From positions 47,685,688 through 47,749,687 of the forward strand of contig NC_135725.1 of assembly GCF_964656455.1 (NCBI RefSeq): DNA of 64,000 bases. Reading direction: 5' to 3'. Below the pieces are notes generated by a model. That model saw nothing but the letters and a program-made list of their open reading frames with translations, ran no database searches and was not told where the DNA came from. A program made the translations under genes and the position numbers. This document shows positions 1 to 10,439 of the stretch, piece after piece. The first letter of the stretch is position 1. Every line of letters begins with the position of its first letter. This stretch comes from Halichoerus grypus. Lineage: Eukaryota > Chordata > Mammalia > Carnivora > Phocidae.

Positions 1-278
1 TCAAAGATGGTTTGCTGGCAGAACCCCCTCTTCTTCCCAGGGGGTCCGTCTTCTTCTATTAAGGCCTTCAACTGATTGGATGAGGCCCACCCACATTATG
101 GAGGTTAATCGGTTTACTCAAAGTCTACTGATTTAAATGTTAATCTCATGTCAAAAATACCTTCACAATAAACAAATAAAATAAAAAATACCTTCACAGA
201 AACATCTAGAATGTCTGACTAAACAGCTGAGTACCATAGCCTCACCAAGTTGACACAAAATTAACCATCACAGGAATC
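1..278 (-). mobile_element. ERVL-type LTR fragment (MLT2-like), cut by window edge
   Basis: The reverse complement carries the string typical of MLT2-like LTRs: GTCAACTTGG near the start, 'GATTAACATTTAAATCAGTAG', then 'CCTCCATAATGTGGGTGGGC' and 'CATCCAATCAGTTGAAGGCC'. The same family recurs on the plus strand at 8028-8557. A short A-rich repeat of 'aataccttcaca' (about 158-200) interrupts it. Only the 5' part of the LTR is in the window. Family name is from recall. Confidence 0.7.
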
Positions 279-2497
279 TAGGACCTCAATTTTTGCCCTT
301 TCCTCTGCTATTTAAGTGTTGTCCAGTGGCTTCATACATGCCTCAACAGGGAGTTTATAGTAATCTCTTTCCTTATGGTGGGGATTATGAGTGCTGTTCT
401 GGAAGAAGCAGGAGAAGCAAACCTGAAGTGGGAGGGTTAACATCTGACTCAGAAGCACAGCTCTCAGTAGCCCAGGGATGATTCTGCATCACCTGCCTTT
501 GCCTGCCAGAACTCTCTTGTTTCCCATTTGTCTCCCTGTGAATGTCTCTTTGGAAAACTGAGCTACTCTGTCTGGCAAATGAATGTACACATTCATCTAT
601 TCTTATGGGAATTATATCCGGGAAATCTAGATTCAGCCCGGATCAAAACTGCCAGTGTAACCAACAGATTCTCCTCGGAATGTAGAGACAATGACTGTGT
701 CGGTACACAATCACACTTCCCAAAAATTATTATTCCAAAATTTGGACCTGATCAGAGCGCTTAAGTAAAGGTGTAAAGTGTGTTTTACTAGCTTGGATAG
801 ATAAAAATATACTTCAGGATAAAATTTCCTTGAAAATCTTACTTACGATGCCAACACTGAAATTATTTCAGAAAGAACAATTGCTAAGCACTGACTTTTA
901 GTTGATCTAGATTGAGTGGTCAGAATGTCAGAGGATCCGGATCTCCAGAAATATTGGAAATGTACTCAATTCACTTGACATTCCCAAGCATTGAAAAATA
1001 GTCTTTGTATCAAAAGTCTGACAAACGAGTTTTGTAGCCAAGATGACTTTCATACCAAAACCTCAAACTGGAATACAGTCTTTAAAATGAACCGGAATTT
1101 GTAAACAGTCAACGGTTTCTGGTTACTCCCTCCTGAGTGTTGACAATTTTTATACCTTTCATATACAGGGTCTGTATCATTGATTAGGTTGGTGGGTTGG
1201 TTTATAGATTGATTAGTCCTTTGAAATTTTACGTGAATCTTTGAACAATTATGTATTCCTATGTTAAACTGGGCATCATCTTTATAATTGAGCTAAATCA
1301 TTAAAAACACATTAGTAATAATCCCACTTGTTAAAAAGATAATTAATGACTACAGAATTCATCATACTATCCCGATCTAAGTCCCAACGTCTCCTATGGC
1401 CAGACTGACAGGTAATGCCTGCTCTAAACTAAAAAGATCACTCTTTCTCCTGAGTGACTAAAAACATACTGGAAATATTGAGCACTTTTTCACAAAATAA
1501 AAGCTTTATATGGCATGTCTTTGTTCAAAATGAATTAAAATAAGGCATGTTTTGAAAGTTGTCATTAGATTTTGTTGGGGGGGGGAGAGGGGGTAAGGAG
1601 CAAATTGATAGACTGGGAAGCTATCAAGCTTTTGGAACCCCTGCCCCATTGTTGTATACAAGGAAGCTAAAGAGGGAATTTAAAAATTAATAGAAGCAAG
1701 AGAAACAAAGTTAATCTACATGATAAAGAACTGAGCCAGGCAGCAGGGAGGAGAGAGATAAGAAGTTAATCAGACTGGGTTTATGAGAGCTTTTGAGGAC
1801 AACAGGAGAGGGGAGACAGGAGCATCTGTGGATGTTTTGGAAAAACGGATAGTAATAGAGATGAGGAAAAAGGATTTATTTTAAGGATGTTTCCTGTGCT
1901 TCATAAATGTAGCTTTTTTGGCATTTTCAAGAGAAGTGAAGAATTAAATTGCTCCTCAATTATTTTGAATGCCAGACTGATGTTTCTCTGAACGTGATTC
2001 CACGCAGAGAAAGCCACAGGGAGGCTTGGCTTTATTTAGGTTACATTACTAACAATAATAATGTGCATATTTTTAATAAACTGAAGTAACATGACTTTTA
2101 TTCAGTTGCACTCATATGGTTGAGATAAAGTTAAAGCTCTCTTGCCAGAAATGAAACAACCCATAATAAGCAGCTGGTATTGATGTCTTGCTACTGTGCA
2201 AGTTTAAGTATACTGGAGCTTATACATTGCGATCTTTTTAAAATGTTACCTGCATGTTTTATATTACTGATGGAGGTTTTAGACAGCTGGTATCAGAGTC
2301 AGATTAGAACTCAGATTTTCTTTTTTAATTTTAGTAGAATGCACCATACTACTGCTGCCTATTAAAAAAAAAAATCAACAAAAACTTAGTACCAGCAACA
2401 TTTCTTTCATGATCTTTTTTTTTCACCAGGCACATGGATATGTTAAAGGAAAATAATTTTCGTAGTACACAAATATTTTTTATTGATCTGTTAAATT
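279..2497. other. Unique AT-rich DNA, no gene seen
   Basis: The open frames here (62, 78 and 61 codons) match nothing I recognise and lack any domain pattern. The only local oddity is a G-rich run at 1577-1593. No repeat family was recognised. Confidence 0.6.
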
Positions 2498-2540
2498 GCC
2501 ATCAATCTTTTTTTTTTTTTTTTAATAATTTCTACACCCA

Positions 2541-2946
2541 GGGGCACCTGGGTGGCTCAGTCAGTTAGGCATCTGCCTTTGGCTCAGGTCGTGAACTTGG
2601 GGTCCTGGGATCGAGCCCTGTATTGGGCTCCCTGCTCACCTGGGGAGTCTGCTTCTCTCTCTCCCTCTGCCCCTCCCCCCTTCGTGCTCTCTCTCTAATA
2701 AATAAATAAAATCTTTATTTTATTTTTTTTTTAATTTTTTAAGATTTTATTTATTTATTTGAGAGAGAAAGTGAGAGAGAGCACAAGCCAGGGGAGAGAG
2801 AGAGAAGCAGGCTCTACGCTGAGCGGGGAACCCGATGCGGGGCTCGATCCCAGGACCCTGAGATCATGACCTGAGCTGAAGGCAGACGTTTAACTGACTG
2901 AGCCACCCAGGCGCCACCTAAAATCTTTATTTTAAAAAAAAAAAGC
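2541..2946 (+). mobile_element. CAN-SINE, second layer
   Basis: Starts GGGGCACCTGGGTGGCTCAG and runs through the B-box-like GGGATCGAGCCC to an AATAAATAAATAAAATCTTT tail. It sits inside the older SINE between copies of the 10-bp duplication tctacaccca. Its own A-rich tail was hit by another SINE at 2723-2918. Confidence 0.92.
2723..2918 (-). mobile_element. CAN-SINE, third layer in the tail of the second
   Basis: Reverse-strand SINE from AAGATTTTATTTATTTATTT to GAGCCACCCAGGCGCC. A perfect 16-bp target duplication, taaaatctttatttta, lies at 2707-2722 and 2919-2934, so the tail of the preceding SINE was the target. Confidence 0.93.
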
Positions 2947-3040
2947 TCTACACCCAACTTGGGGCTTAAACTCACAACCCCAAGATCAAAAGCCTCATGC
3001 TCTACCGACTAAGCCAGCCAAGTACCCAGCCATCTGTCTT

Positions 3041-3240
3041 TTTTTTTTTTTTAAAGATTTTATTTATTTATTTAACATTGAGAGAGACAGCGAGAGAGGG
3101 AACACAAGCAGGGGGAGTGGGGGAGGGAGAAGCAGGTTTCCCGCAGAGCAGGGAGCCCAATGTGGGGCTCAATCCCAGGACCCTGGGATCATGACCTGAG
3201 CAGACGGCAGATGCTTAACGACTGAGCCACCCAGGCGCCC
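3041..3240 (-). mobile_element. CAN-SINE, fourth member of the nest
   Basis: Reverse-strand SINE: T-tract, AAAGATTTTATTTATTTATT, CAGGACCCTGGGATCATGAC, GAGCCACCCAGGCGCCCC. The target string ctgtcttt precedes it (3034-3041) and follows it (3241-3248). It landed in the right-hand target duplication of the outermost SINE. Confidence 0.9.
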
Positions 3241-3294
3241 CTGTCTTTCTTATATTAAACAGTTACATTACTTGATTACATATCAGTATTCTTG

Positions 3295-3480
3295 TTCTTT
3301 GCTATTCAAAATGTGCTGCATGGACCAGCAAGATTCTATCTCCTGGGAGCTTGTTAGAGAGGCAGAATCTTGGACTTCACTCACTCTTGGACATATTGAA
3401 TCAGAATCTGCTTTTAACTTGATGCCCAGGTGATTTGTAATCATATTGGAGTCTGAGAAGCACTGTTCTAGTTCATAGAA
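3295..3480. mobile_element. MER5A-like hAT-Charlie MITE
   Basis: Carries the MER5A order of blocks: 'atggaccagcaagattct', 'gggagcttgttagagaggca', 'ttgaatcagaatctgctttt', 'cccaggtgatttgtaat' and a terminal 'tctgagaagcactg' close to the inverted-repeat end. Diverged, non-autonomous, with no coding capacity. Confidence 0.75.
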
Positions 3481-3494
3481 GTCCTTCAAGTGAA

Positions 3495-3640
3495 ATCAGT
3501 GACTACCTGTATTAGAATCACCTAGGCAGTTTGTCAAATACACACTTCCGGGATCTTACCTGAGATCTAGTGGGGCCTTTGAATACAAAGTCTTCATAAT
3601 ATTCTATGTAATAGTGATGCAAATTAAACCCAGAGGTCCA
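3495..3640. mobile_element. Possible second hAT-Charlie MITE fragment
   Basis: 'attagaatcacctaggcagt' and 'cctgagatctagtggggcct' resemble the MER5/MER58 group, but the ends are lost. Confidence 0.4.
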
Positions 3641-4069
3641 AAGTGCTTTGTACTTTTGTGTATCAATATTCTGACCCATCTGCTGCTTTGTTTATATTTA
3701 ACTCTAAACCTATAGCCACGTGATTATTGGGTTTATTGTACTTAGTGGGTTTCCCTGGTACCTATTAGTACCCTATCCTTCCTGAGACATCCAAGGATGG
3801 GCTCCTTACACCTGGAAAACTCTGGGTTAATCTTACTGGCTTTTCCTGTCTTCCCATACCTCTATTCAATTACTGGGGGGTTTCTACACCTTGAGTGTGA
3901 AAAGTCCTTACCCAGAGAACCATCTGGGAGCCTCTCTCTAGCTGATTCCTGGGGCTCTTTCACGGGAAAGACATTTTTTTACTTCCAAAATATATTTTAA
4001 ATTCATAATGTAGCACCAAAGGCTTTCAGCCTCGTGTAGGAGAGAGGGCAATGCAAGAGAGACTACAAT
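3641..4069. other. Unique DNA, nothing recognised
   Basis: Contains one 67-codon frame (3797-4000) with no recognisable product. No repeat was recognised. Confidence 0.5.
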
Positions 4070-4245
4070 ACCTACTTCTGGTGCTTTCTCTGCCACCTAT
4101 TAGCTATTGGCCTTAGGCAGATTATGTAACCTTTCTGAGCCTCCTTGCCTCATCTATGAAATGAGGATAATCTACCCGCCCGAGGGCTGGGCACTGCTCA
4201 AGTTGTCCTTTGAGATCCCTTCCAACTCTGAAATCCTTGATTCCA
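4070..4245 (+). mobile_element. MIR SINE fragment
   Basis: Matches the MIR core in order: 'tctgccacctattagctatt', 'aggcagattatgtaaccttt', 'gagcctccttgcctcatct', 'gaaatgaggataatctaccc', and 'gagatcccttccaactctga' at the end. Confidence 0.75.
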
Positions 4246-5034
4246 TTATTCTGTTAAGTCAACATATATCATAGTAATCACCATCTTGTGTTTCTACACC
4301 TTTGACTTTTTCATCTCTTTTCCCCTCTAATCCATCATCTCCTTGAAATTACCCATGTACACCTCTCCCTTGTAACTATTTCTAGTCAAAATGGATTTAG
4401 AACATTCTTATCAGAGAAATTTACTTTCACCCTAAGTTTAAAATATGCTTGTCTTTAAGATAACTAGCGTGTCACAGTGAGAACATCACGCACATTCATT
4501 ATCTATTTAAGTGGGTACAGGTGAAATGAATGGGTGTGGATAAAGAGCCATACTTGAGAAATTTAATAGTAGCCATTTAATTTAACTACACTCTGAGCTC
4601 ATCCAAAATGCACAGGAACAAAACAATAAGGAGGAGCCTCGAAGATTTCACCTCTAGTGGGGAGGACTCAACAAATACCATTAGTGAATACCAAATATGT
4701 ACATTTCAATGCACCTCCAGAACATGCAACCCAGACAGATAATTCCTTTATATTCCTGCCCATCAAAAAATGAACTGATCTCGTCTACATTTGCTGAGTC
4801 TATTAGGACTAAAAAAACACCTCGTTTTCATAGTCTCTAACATTTTCCAAAGTTGAGTAGAAGGACAAGATGCTTGTTGAACTGCAAAGAGACTTATCTA
4901 AGTGACCACTTAAACTTTGAAGAATTCTTGTTAAACATTCCCTGAATGCTGCACTTAAGCCACTGTCCAGGTACTCTGCTTCTAAAAGACTTTGTTATAC
5001 TCTTTCCTGTTATATTTGAGTCTTGCTCTATAGA
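4246..5034. other. Unique DNA, nothing recognised
   Basis: AT-rich sequence with no frame of interest and no recognised repeat. Confidence 0.5.
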
Positions 5035-5495
5035 TATATGGCTGCATGATATATTCATTAAGAGCAGAAATACTGAAATCAGACAGACTTGGCTTTGAAT
5101 CCTGGCTGACTTACCAGTTAGATAGCATTGGATAAATATTCTAAGTTTTCCCATCTGCACTTATGTTAATAATACCTTCCTTGGGGCGCCTGGGTGGCTC
5201 AGTCGTTAAGCGTCTGCCTTCGGCTCAGGTCATGATCCCAGGGTCCTGGGATCGAGCCCCGCATCGGGCTCCCTGCTCAGCGGGAAGCCTGCTTCTCCCT
5301 CTCCCACTCCCCCTGCTTGTGTTCCCTCTCTCGCTGTGTCTCTGTCAAAGAAATAAATAAATCTTTAAAAAAAAAAAAAATAATAATACCTTCCTTAAGA
5401 GAATATTGAGAATTAAAGGAAATTACGCATGTATATTATGGATTACATGTCCTCTATATGCCAGGCATGACGTAAGTGCTCAATATTAGCAGGGA
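5035..5495 (+). mobile_element. MIR SINE, split by a CAN-SINE
   Basis: MIR blocks 'attaagagcagaaatactga', 'cttggctttgaatcctggct' and 'ttttcccatctgcac' lie left of the younger SINE. 'attgagaattaaaggaaatt' and 'gccaggcatgacgtaagtgc' lie to its right. Confidence 0.8.
5183..5380 (+). mobile_element. CAN-SINE with perfect 16-bp target duplication
   Basis: Full-length young-looking copy: GGGGCGCCTGGGTGGCTCAG head, GTCCTGGGATCGAGCCC, CT-rich middle, A-tail. taataataccttcctt lies at 5167-5182 and 5381-5396 without a mismatch, which fixes the insertion point inside the MIR. Confidence 0.97.
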
Positions 5496-5664
5496 ACTAG
5501 CCAAACAAGCCACGCACCACCTTCATTGAGATGACATTCTAGTGGCCTGTCGTAACTCTTAGTAATCACTCAACTATCGATGATGATAATGATGTTTTTA
5601 TTATTAAATACATATCAATTTAATCAAAATTAAATAATAAACCGCAAATGCGATTAAACATTTT

Positions 5665-5853
5665 TTTTAAAGATTTATTTATTTTTATTTGGGGGGGAGG
5701 AGGGGCAAAGGAAGAAGGAGAGTCTTTTAAGCAGACTCCACACTGAGCAATGGAGTCCTACAGGGGGCTCCATCTCAAGACCCCAAGATCATGACCTGAA
5801 CAGAGACCAAGAGTCGGCAACTCAACTGAGTGTGCCACCCCCGCGGCCCTCCT
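5665..5853 (-). mobile_element. Diverged CAN-SINE
   Basis: TTTAAAGATTTATTTATTTT start, AGATCATGACCTGAACAGAG middle and a decayed head. Target duplication attaaacatttt lies at 5653-5664 and 5854-5865. Confidence 0.88.
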
Positions 5854-6064
5854 ATTAAACATTTTAAATGCACGGCAATAAATACTTTAGACTTTGGACT
5901 AAGTACTTTGCTCATCTTTAACAGCTTCCACGTGCAGCCTTTTCGAAGTCAGTTCCTGCGTAAAGGGGCTAAAACCCTGACGTACAGAGAAGCAGTCCTT
6001 GAAATTCCATCAAAAGGAAGAATTTCAAATGAGCTTTAAAATTCAAATTGTGTTGAAATTGCCT

Positions 6065-6330
6065 AGAACAGCAATATAGGGTGATGCTTCAGAACGTGAA
6101 CTCTGGAGCCATTTTATTAAGTTTGATTCCAGACTCTGACACTTGCTAGCTTAATGACCTTGGGTAAGTTACTTAATCTACCTCTGTTTCAATTTTCTCA
6201 TATGTAATATAACAATAACAACAGTTCCTACCCTAAAGAGTTCTGTGAAGATTAAATGAGTTAATCTTTGTAAGTCTCTTACAACAGTGCCTGGCACAGT
6301 GTGAAACAATGTCAGGATTGTTATTATCTA
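6065..6330 (+). mobile_element. MIR SINE, nearly full length
   Basis: Shows 'aacgtgaactctggagcca', 'gctagcttaatgaccttggg', 'aagttacttaatctacctct', 'gaagattaaatgagttaat' and 'acaacagtgcctggcaca' in MIR order, including both ends of the conserved core. Confidence 0.88.
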
Positions 6331-6870
6331 TGCCACAAAGCACTTATCACTGGCATACGGTGAGAAACATGATACAGCAAAAATGAACTTGCCTGGCTGG
6401 TAGAGAGGAAATAATTCAAAGTCTTGTGAATGTATCTGTGTTTGGTTACCCTCTGCTATATTTGCCAAATTATATTCCACAGTCCAGTTACTGCTGGACT
6501 TCTCAGAGCATTTAGTGTACTAATAATGTGTTCCCCAAAGGAAACACATTATGTCCCCCAATTATTTTACCAACCTCTTGAAGATTTAGTGTCAAAGGAA
6601 ACAAAGTTTCAGAAACGATGATTGGGGTTTGGGGGGTGATCTTGAAAGGCACATGAAGTGTGCCTCAATTGTAAAAAAAAAAAAAAAAAGTGTGTGTGGT
6701 GGGGTGGGGCTTGAACTGGGAGAGTGATTGGAAACTGGTCAGAAGGAACAGGTAAAGGGAAGGGCCCAGCAGTGTTCTGGAGCCAGCTCGTACTGGAGAG
6801 TCAAGGGATACATTTTCAGGAATTTTAAGAGCCAGTTTTTAAACAGTTCTTCTAAAAACAACAACAAATA
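6331..6870. other. Unique DNA with two small hairpins and an A17 run
   Basis: Perfect 7-bp stem agtccag/ctggact at 6481-6500 and a near-perfect 11-bp stem at 6524-6551 (taatgtgttcc against gaaacacatta). A17 at 6673-6689 is followed by a short GT run. No coding frame of interest. Confidence 0.6.
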
Positions 6871-7195
6871 AAAAAATTATTTTCAGCTTTATTGGGGTAT
6901 AATCGAAATAAGATTGAACGGTATTTAAAGTATACAACATGATGATTAGATGTATGGACGCATTGCAGGATTCTCCCCATCAGGTTATTAATATATCCAT
7001 TACCTCTCATACTTATCTTTTATTATTTTTTTGTGAGAACATTTAAGTTCTATTAGTAAATTTCAATTTTAAAATACAGTGTTTTCAGCTGTAGTTAACC
7101 ATGTTGTATAACTGAAAGTCTATACCCGTTTACCAACTTCTTCCTATTTCTCCATCCCCCAGCCCCTGGCAACCACTTCTCTACTCTAAACAGAG
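6871..7195 (-). mobile_element. LINE-1 3' UTR fragment (L1MA-like)
   Basis: Reads as the reverse complement of an L1MA-type 3' end: 'cagctttattggggtataat' (polyA side), 'agtatacaacatgatgatta', 'agctgtagttaaccatgttg' and 'cccctggcaaccacttctct'. 5'-truncated; no ORF2 sequence remains. Confidence 0.85.
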
Positions 7196-8027
7196 CCATA
7201 AGAAATAAATTATATAAACTTACAATTAAATCTGTACTATTTAAGTGACCCTAAGTATTCAAAAGTAATTCCTTTCTAAGTATGTCCTGTATTTTTTAGT
7301 ATCTCTGCTCGTGAGGTTATTACATCTATTGTTATCTGTATGGTAGCAATACTATTTTAACTGTGTGGTACTACACATTTCCAGTTCTGTTCAGTGACCT
7401 CATGTTGGTAGCTTGAAATGAGCCATAATAAGAGTATTTGTGCCACGGAAATGGACAAATGCTATGAATGAGGGCTTGATTTATTATTTTGTAGATTGTA
7501 CTTAGGATGCAATGGAGAAAGTATTATTAACAGATTATACTCAAAAGCATATCAAGTCTGTAGTGGATACATCGTCAATAACAAAAAATTATGAAAATAT
7601 TCTTTCAGTATTCACAATCTATCAACTGCTTCAGCAAAGAAGTCACCAACATCATTAATGATTAACGAGTAAGTTTCTGATGTACGTCTTCATTGCTTCA
7701 CTTTTATCTTGTTCATTAACGTGAATGAGAGTATCACCCAACATTCACGTCAGACTAGTTATATGTAGGAGTGACTGTTTGGAAGGAGCCAGTTAGGTGA
7801 AGGACAGAAATGTTGCAGGGAGTTGGGAATATCATTAGTAACAGTTGTATGGAACAGTGTGTAGTCCTCCCCAAAGTTATTTTATGCAGCAAATATTCAC
7901 TTTGTTTTGTCCCTCTTTGAAAGGCCAAGAGCAACAATATTCTGAAAAAGGGTAGGGCTGTTCTTAAGTAATTTATTTTGGGGGCTCCAAAGACATGCTA
8001 TTTTTCTCTCAGGTTAACCTCTGCAAC
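7196..8027. other. Unique DNA, nothing recognised
   Basis: A 60-codon antisense frame at 7755-7937 has no recognisable product. Confidence 0.5.
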
Positions 8028-8557
8028 AGTTAAATTTGTGTGTCAACTTGATTGGGCCAACAGATGCCCCGAAAGCTGGTTATTTCTGGGGGTCTGCGAG
8101 GGTGTTTCTGAAGGAGATTAACATTGGAATCAGTAGACCCAGTAAAGTAGCTTGGCCCTCCCCCCACCCCCAATGTGAGTAGGCATCATTCTATCCACTG
8201 ATGGCCTGAAGAGAACAAAAAGCAGAGGAAAGAAGGATTTGTTCCCTTCCTGCCTGCTTGCTTGAGCTGGGACATCTTTGTTATCCCTTTGAACTGGGAT
8301 TTATACCATCAGTTCCTCTGGCTCAGCCCTTCAGGCTTGCACTGAATTATACCAATTCCTGGGTCCCCAGCTTGCTGATGGCAAATCATGGGACTTCTCA
8401 GTCTCCATAATAACATGAGCAAATTCCTCATAATGCATATCATGTCCATATAATATTATATATAATATTATATATAATATTATATTATATAATCATATTA
8501 TACATAATTATATTATATTATATATATTGTTTCTCTGGAGAACCCTGACTGATACAA
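8028..8557 (+). mobile_element. ERVL-type solo LTR (MLT2-like)
   Basis: Starts near 'gttaaatttgtgtgtcaac' and shows 'gagattaacattggaatca', 'ccaatgtgagtaggcatcat', 'gacttctcagtctccataat' and the characteristic end 'ggagaaccctgactgatac'. An AT-rich microsatellite has grown where the family usually has a short TATATA stretch. No internal viral sequence adjoins it. Confidence 0.8.
8440..8528. repeat. AT-only microsatellite inside the LTR
   Basis: Irregular repeats of tataatatta over about 85 bp, with many short self-complementary segments. Almost no G or C between 8448 and 8527. Confidence 0.9.
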
Positions 8558-9839
8558 TCCCCTTTCAGATTAAGTCAATTTTTTTTCTTTTTCCTTTTTT
8601 CAAATTTCTTTTATATGCTGAGTTTATGAGGCCATGTCAGTTTTTCTGTCTGATATTTTCTTCCAGTTAAAGAAGTCATATTTTAAATTCAATAATACGG
8701 ACCCACAAAGGAAGCTTATAGATTAAAAAATAAACTTGTAAACTTAGAATGTGCGATCTGAAGGGGACCTCAGAGATTGTTTGATCAGTTGCAGATACTG
8801 GCCAGATTCACATTATACTTTCATTACATGCTTTTATTTATTTTCAGGAAGATTAATGGACCTCGGTGGGTTATTATACTCTTTTCTCTTTCTTTGGTAA
8901 TGTCTAAAAGTTTTCTTTATAAACGAGATTGAAAGAAATAGAACAAAATATTATTTCATAGAGAGGATATGTTAAAATTGTTTTTAGCAGTGTTTGTCCA
9001 CCCTAACTTTGGTCTTCGGACAGAGAGCTATCAGCCCATTTTGAAGTTGAAATTTAATGATGACTACATTGTGTAGAAGTTGAAATTTAATGATGACTAC
9101 ATTGTGCAAAAGTCTGCATGTTTACATAGCTTCAAAAGTTTTTTACACTGGCTGAGAGAATCGACATTCTCTCCATCTCATACCCTCTACTGGGGTACCC
9201 TCCAATAAAACTCATTTTTTTCACTTCTCCTTCACCCAGATATCTCATGGAGTGACACCTATGCTCAGGTTTCAGACACCACAGGGGACCTCCCAAAGTT
9301 CCAGCCTGTGACATTTACTCTAGCTCATAACTTTACTGATGACTAACTCTGGGAAATTGCTCCCCCGTCTTCCTCCATCTTGCCACACGCCTGCCCATAC
9401 CAGCACTTTCCTCTGTTTTTAATGATCTCGCATGCACGTTCACCACTAGTGATCCCTTTGTGAAATGTGTGGTAATGCCTCTCTTAACATTTCCCCCAAC
9501 TCCCATTTTTATGCTAATGGAGCATGAGGGAAAATGTTTGCATTTTCTCATCATGTTCCACAGCCCTGTACCCAGACTCTTATGTCTATAGAAAATTTAA
9601 ATTCATGTTAAAGATTCCCAGTCTGGTGTTTTCAAAAGCATGTTATACAGGTTATTTTTAGGCATTTGGCAGAAAAAAGATTGCTTAACTGTAGGAATCC
9701 TGAGAGCCCTTAACATGCTAACAGAGTTGTTATTTCATAGACGGTTAAGGAGTACAGCATTTTCCAAATGTATGTGCTCATGGAAATTTTTTTCTTAAAC
9801 ACTCTTTGGGATTTGTATTCCATGGAATATGCTTTGGTA
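8558..9839. other. Unique DNA with a 33-bp tandem duplication
   Basis: No gene seen. Frames of 60 and 73 codons on the minus strand (9132-9314, 9333-9554) have no recognisable product. Confidence 0.5.
9043..9108. repeat. 33-bp tandem duplication
   Basis: Two adjacent 33-bp units starting gaagttgaaatttaatgatg (9043-9075 and 9076-9108) differ at one base. Non-coding and not part of a recognised repeat. Confidence 0.95.
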
Positions 9840-9950
9840 ATTAATACCACCCTCATATTATGGAAGGGGTAAACTGGCCCTAGAAAGCAGCAGTGGCTTG
9901 CCCAGAATCCCGCAGATATAAATCGTAGGATACAGATACGTAGAGTATAT
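9840..9950 (-). mobile_element. MIR fragment
   Basis: Antisense MIR core: 'agcagtggcttgcccagaat' and 'cccgcagatataaatcgtag' correspond to the usual 'acttgcccaaggtcacacag' block. Weak and diverged. Confidence 0.55.
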
Positions 9951-10104
9951 ATGGCTGACTAGATCACTTGCGTTCTTTCTCTCACATTCCAGTTTTCAAT
10001 ATCTTTGTGTGGGTCTAGCTACACCCTTTTCTTGGTTCTAATAGTCAATAGACCTTATATAACTAGTAAATCAGACATGCGTGAGACTCAAGGTAAGATT
10101 TGTT

Positions 10105-10276
10105 CTGAGGCATCATGATCTCGGGGTCCTGGGATAGCGCCCCACATCGGGCTCTCTGCTCAGTGGGGAATCTGCTCCTCCCTCTCCCTCTGTGCTCTCT
10201 CTCTCTCTCTTGCCCTCTTTCAAGTAAATAAATAAAATGTTTTAAAAACAAGATCAAATACTGTTTAAAAAAAAAA
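10105..10276 (+). mobile_element. CAN-SINE, 5'-truncated
   Basis: Begins within the body at 'catcatgatctcggggtcct', then CT-rich middle and a TAAATAAATAAAATGTTTTA tail. Target duplication aagatttgtt at 10095-10104 and 10277-10286. Loss of the head removes the A box of the internal pol III promoter. Confidence 0.87.
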
Positions 10277-10439
10277 AAGATTTGTTTCAAGGCAAAATTC
10301 CTCTCCAACTGTGAACCTGTAAGACAAGACAAGGTAAGTGCTTCCAAAATACCATGGTGGAACAGGCATAAGATAGACATTCCCATTCCAAAATGGAGAA
10401 AGAGGAAAGAAGGAAGAGGGACAGGTCCACGTAGGTTCA

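Larger units (their letters stand above)
2498..3040 (-). mobile_element. Old CAN-SINE, outermost layer of a four-SINE nest
   Basis: T-tract at about 2507-2523, then 'tctacaccca', and after a 406-bp interruption 'cttggggcttaaactcacaa' through 'ccagccaagtaccc' (ends 3027). This is the carnivore SINE variant with the CTCTACACCCA...GCCAGCC body. It is flanked by an imperfect 12-bp target duplication (gccatcaatctt 2498-2509 and gccatctgtctt 3029-3040, 2 mismatches). The inner insertion duplicated 'tctacaccca' (2531-2540 and 2947-2956). Confidence 0.85.

Noticed and set aside
6481..6551. Two neighbouring hairpins as a structured RNA or terminator
   Set aside because: Stems of 7 and about 11 bp with no covariation evidence or transcript context; chance is adequate.
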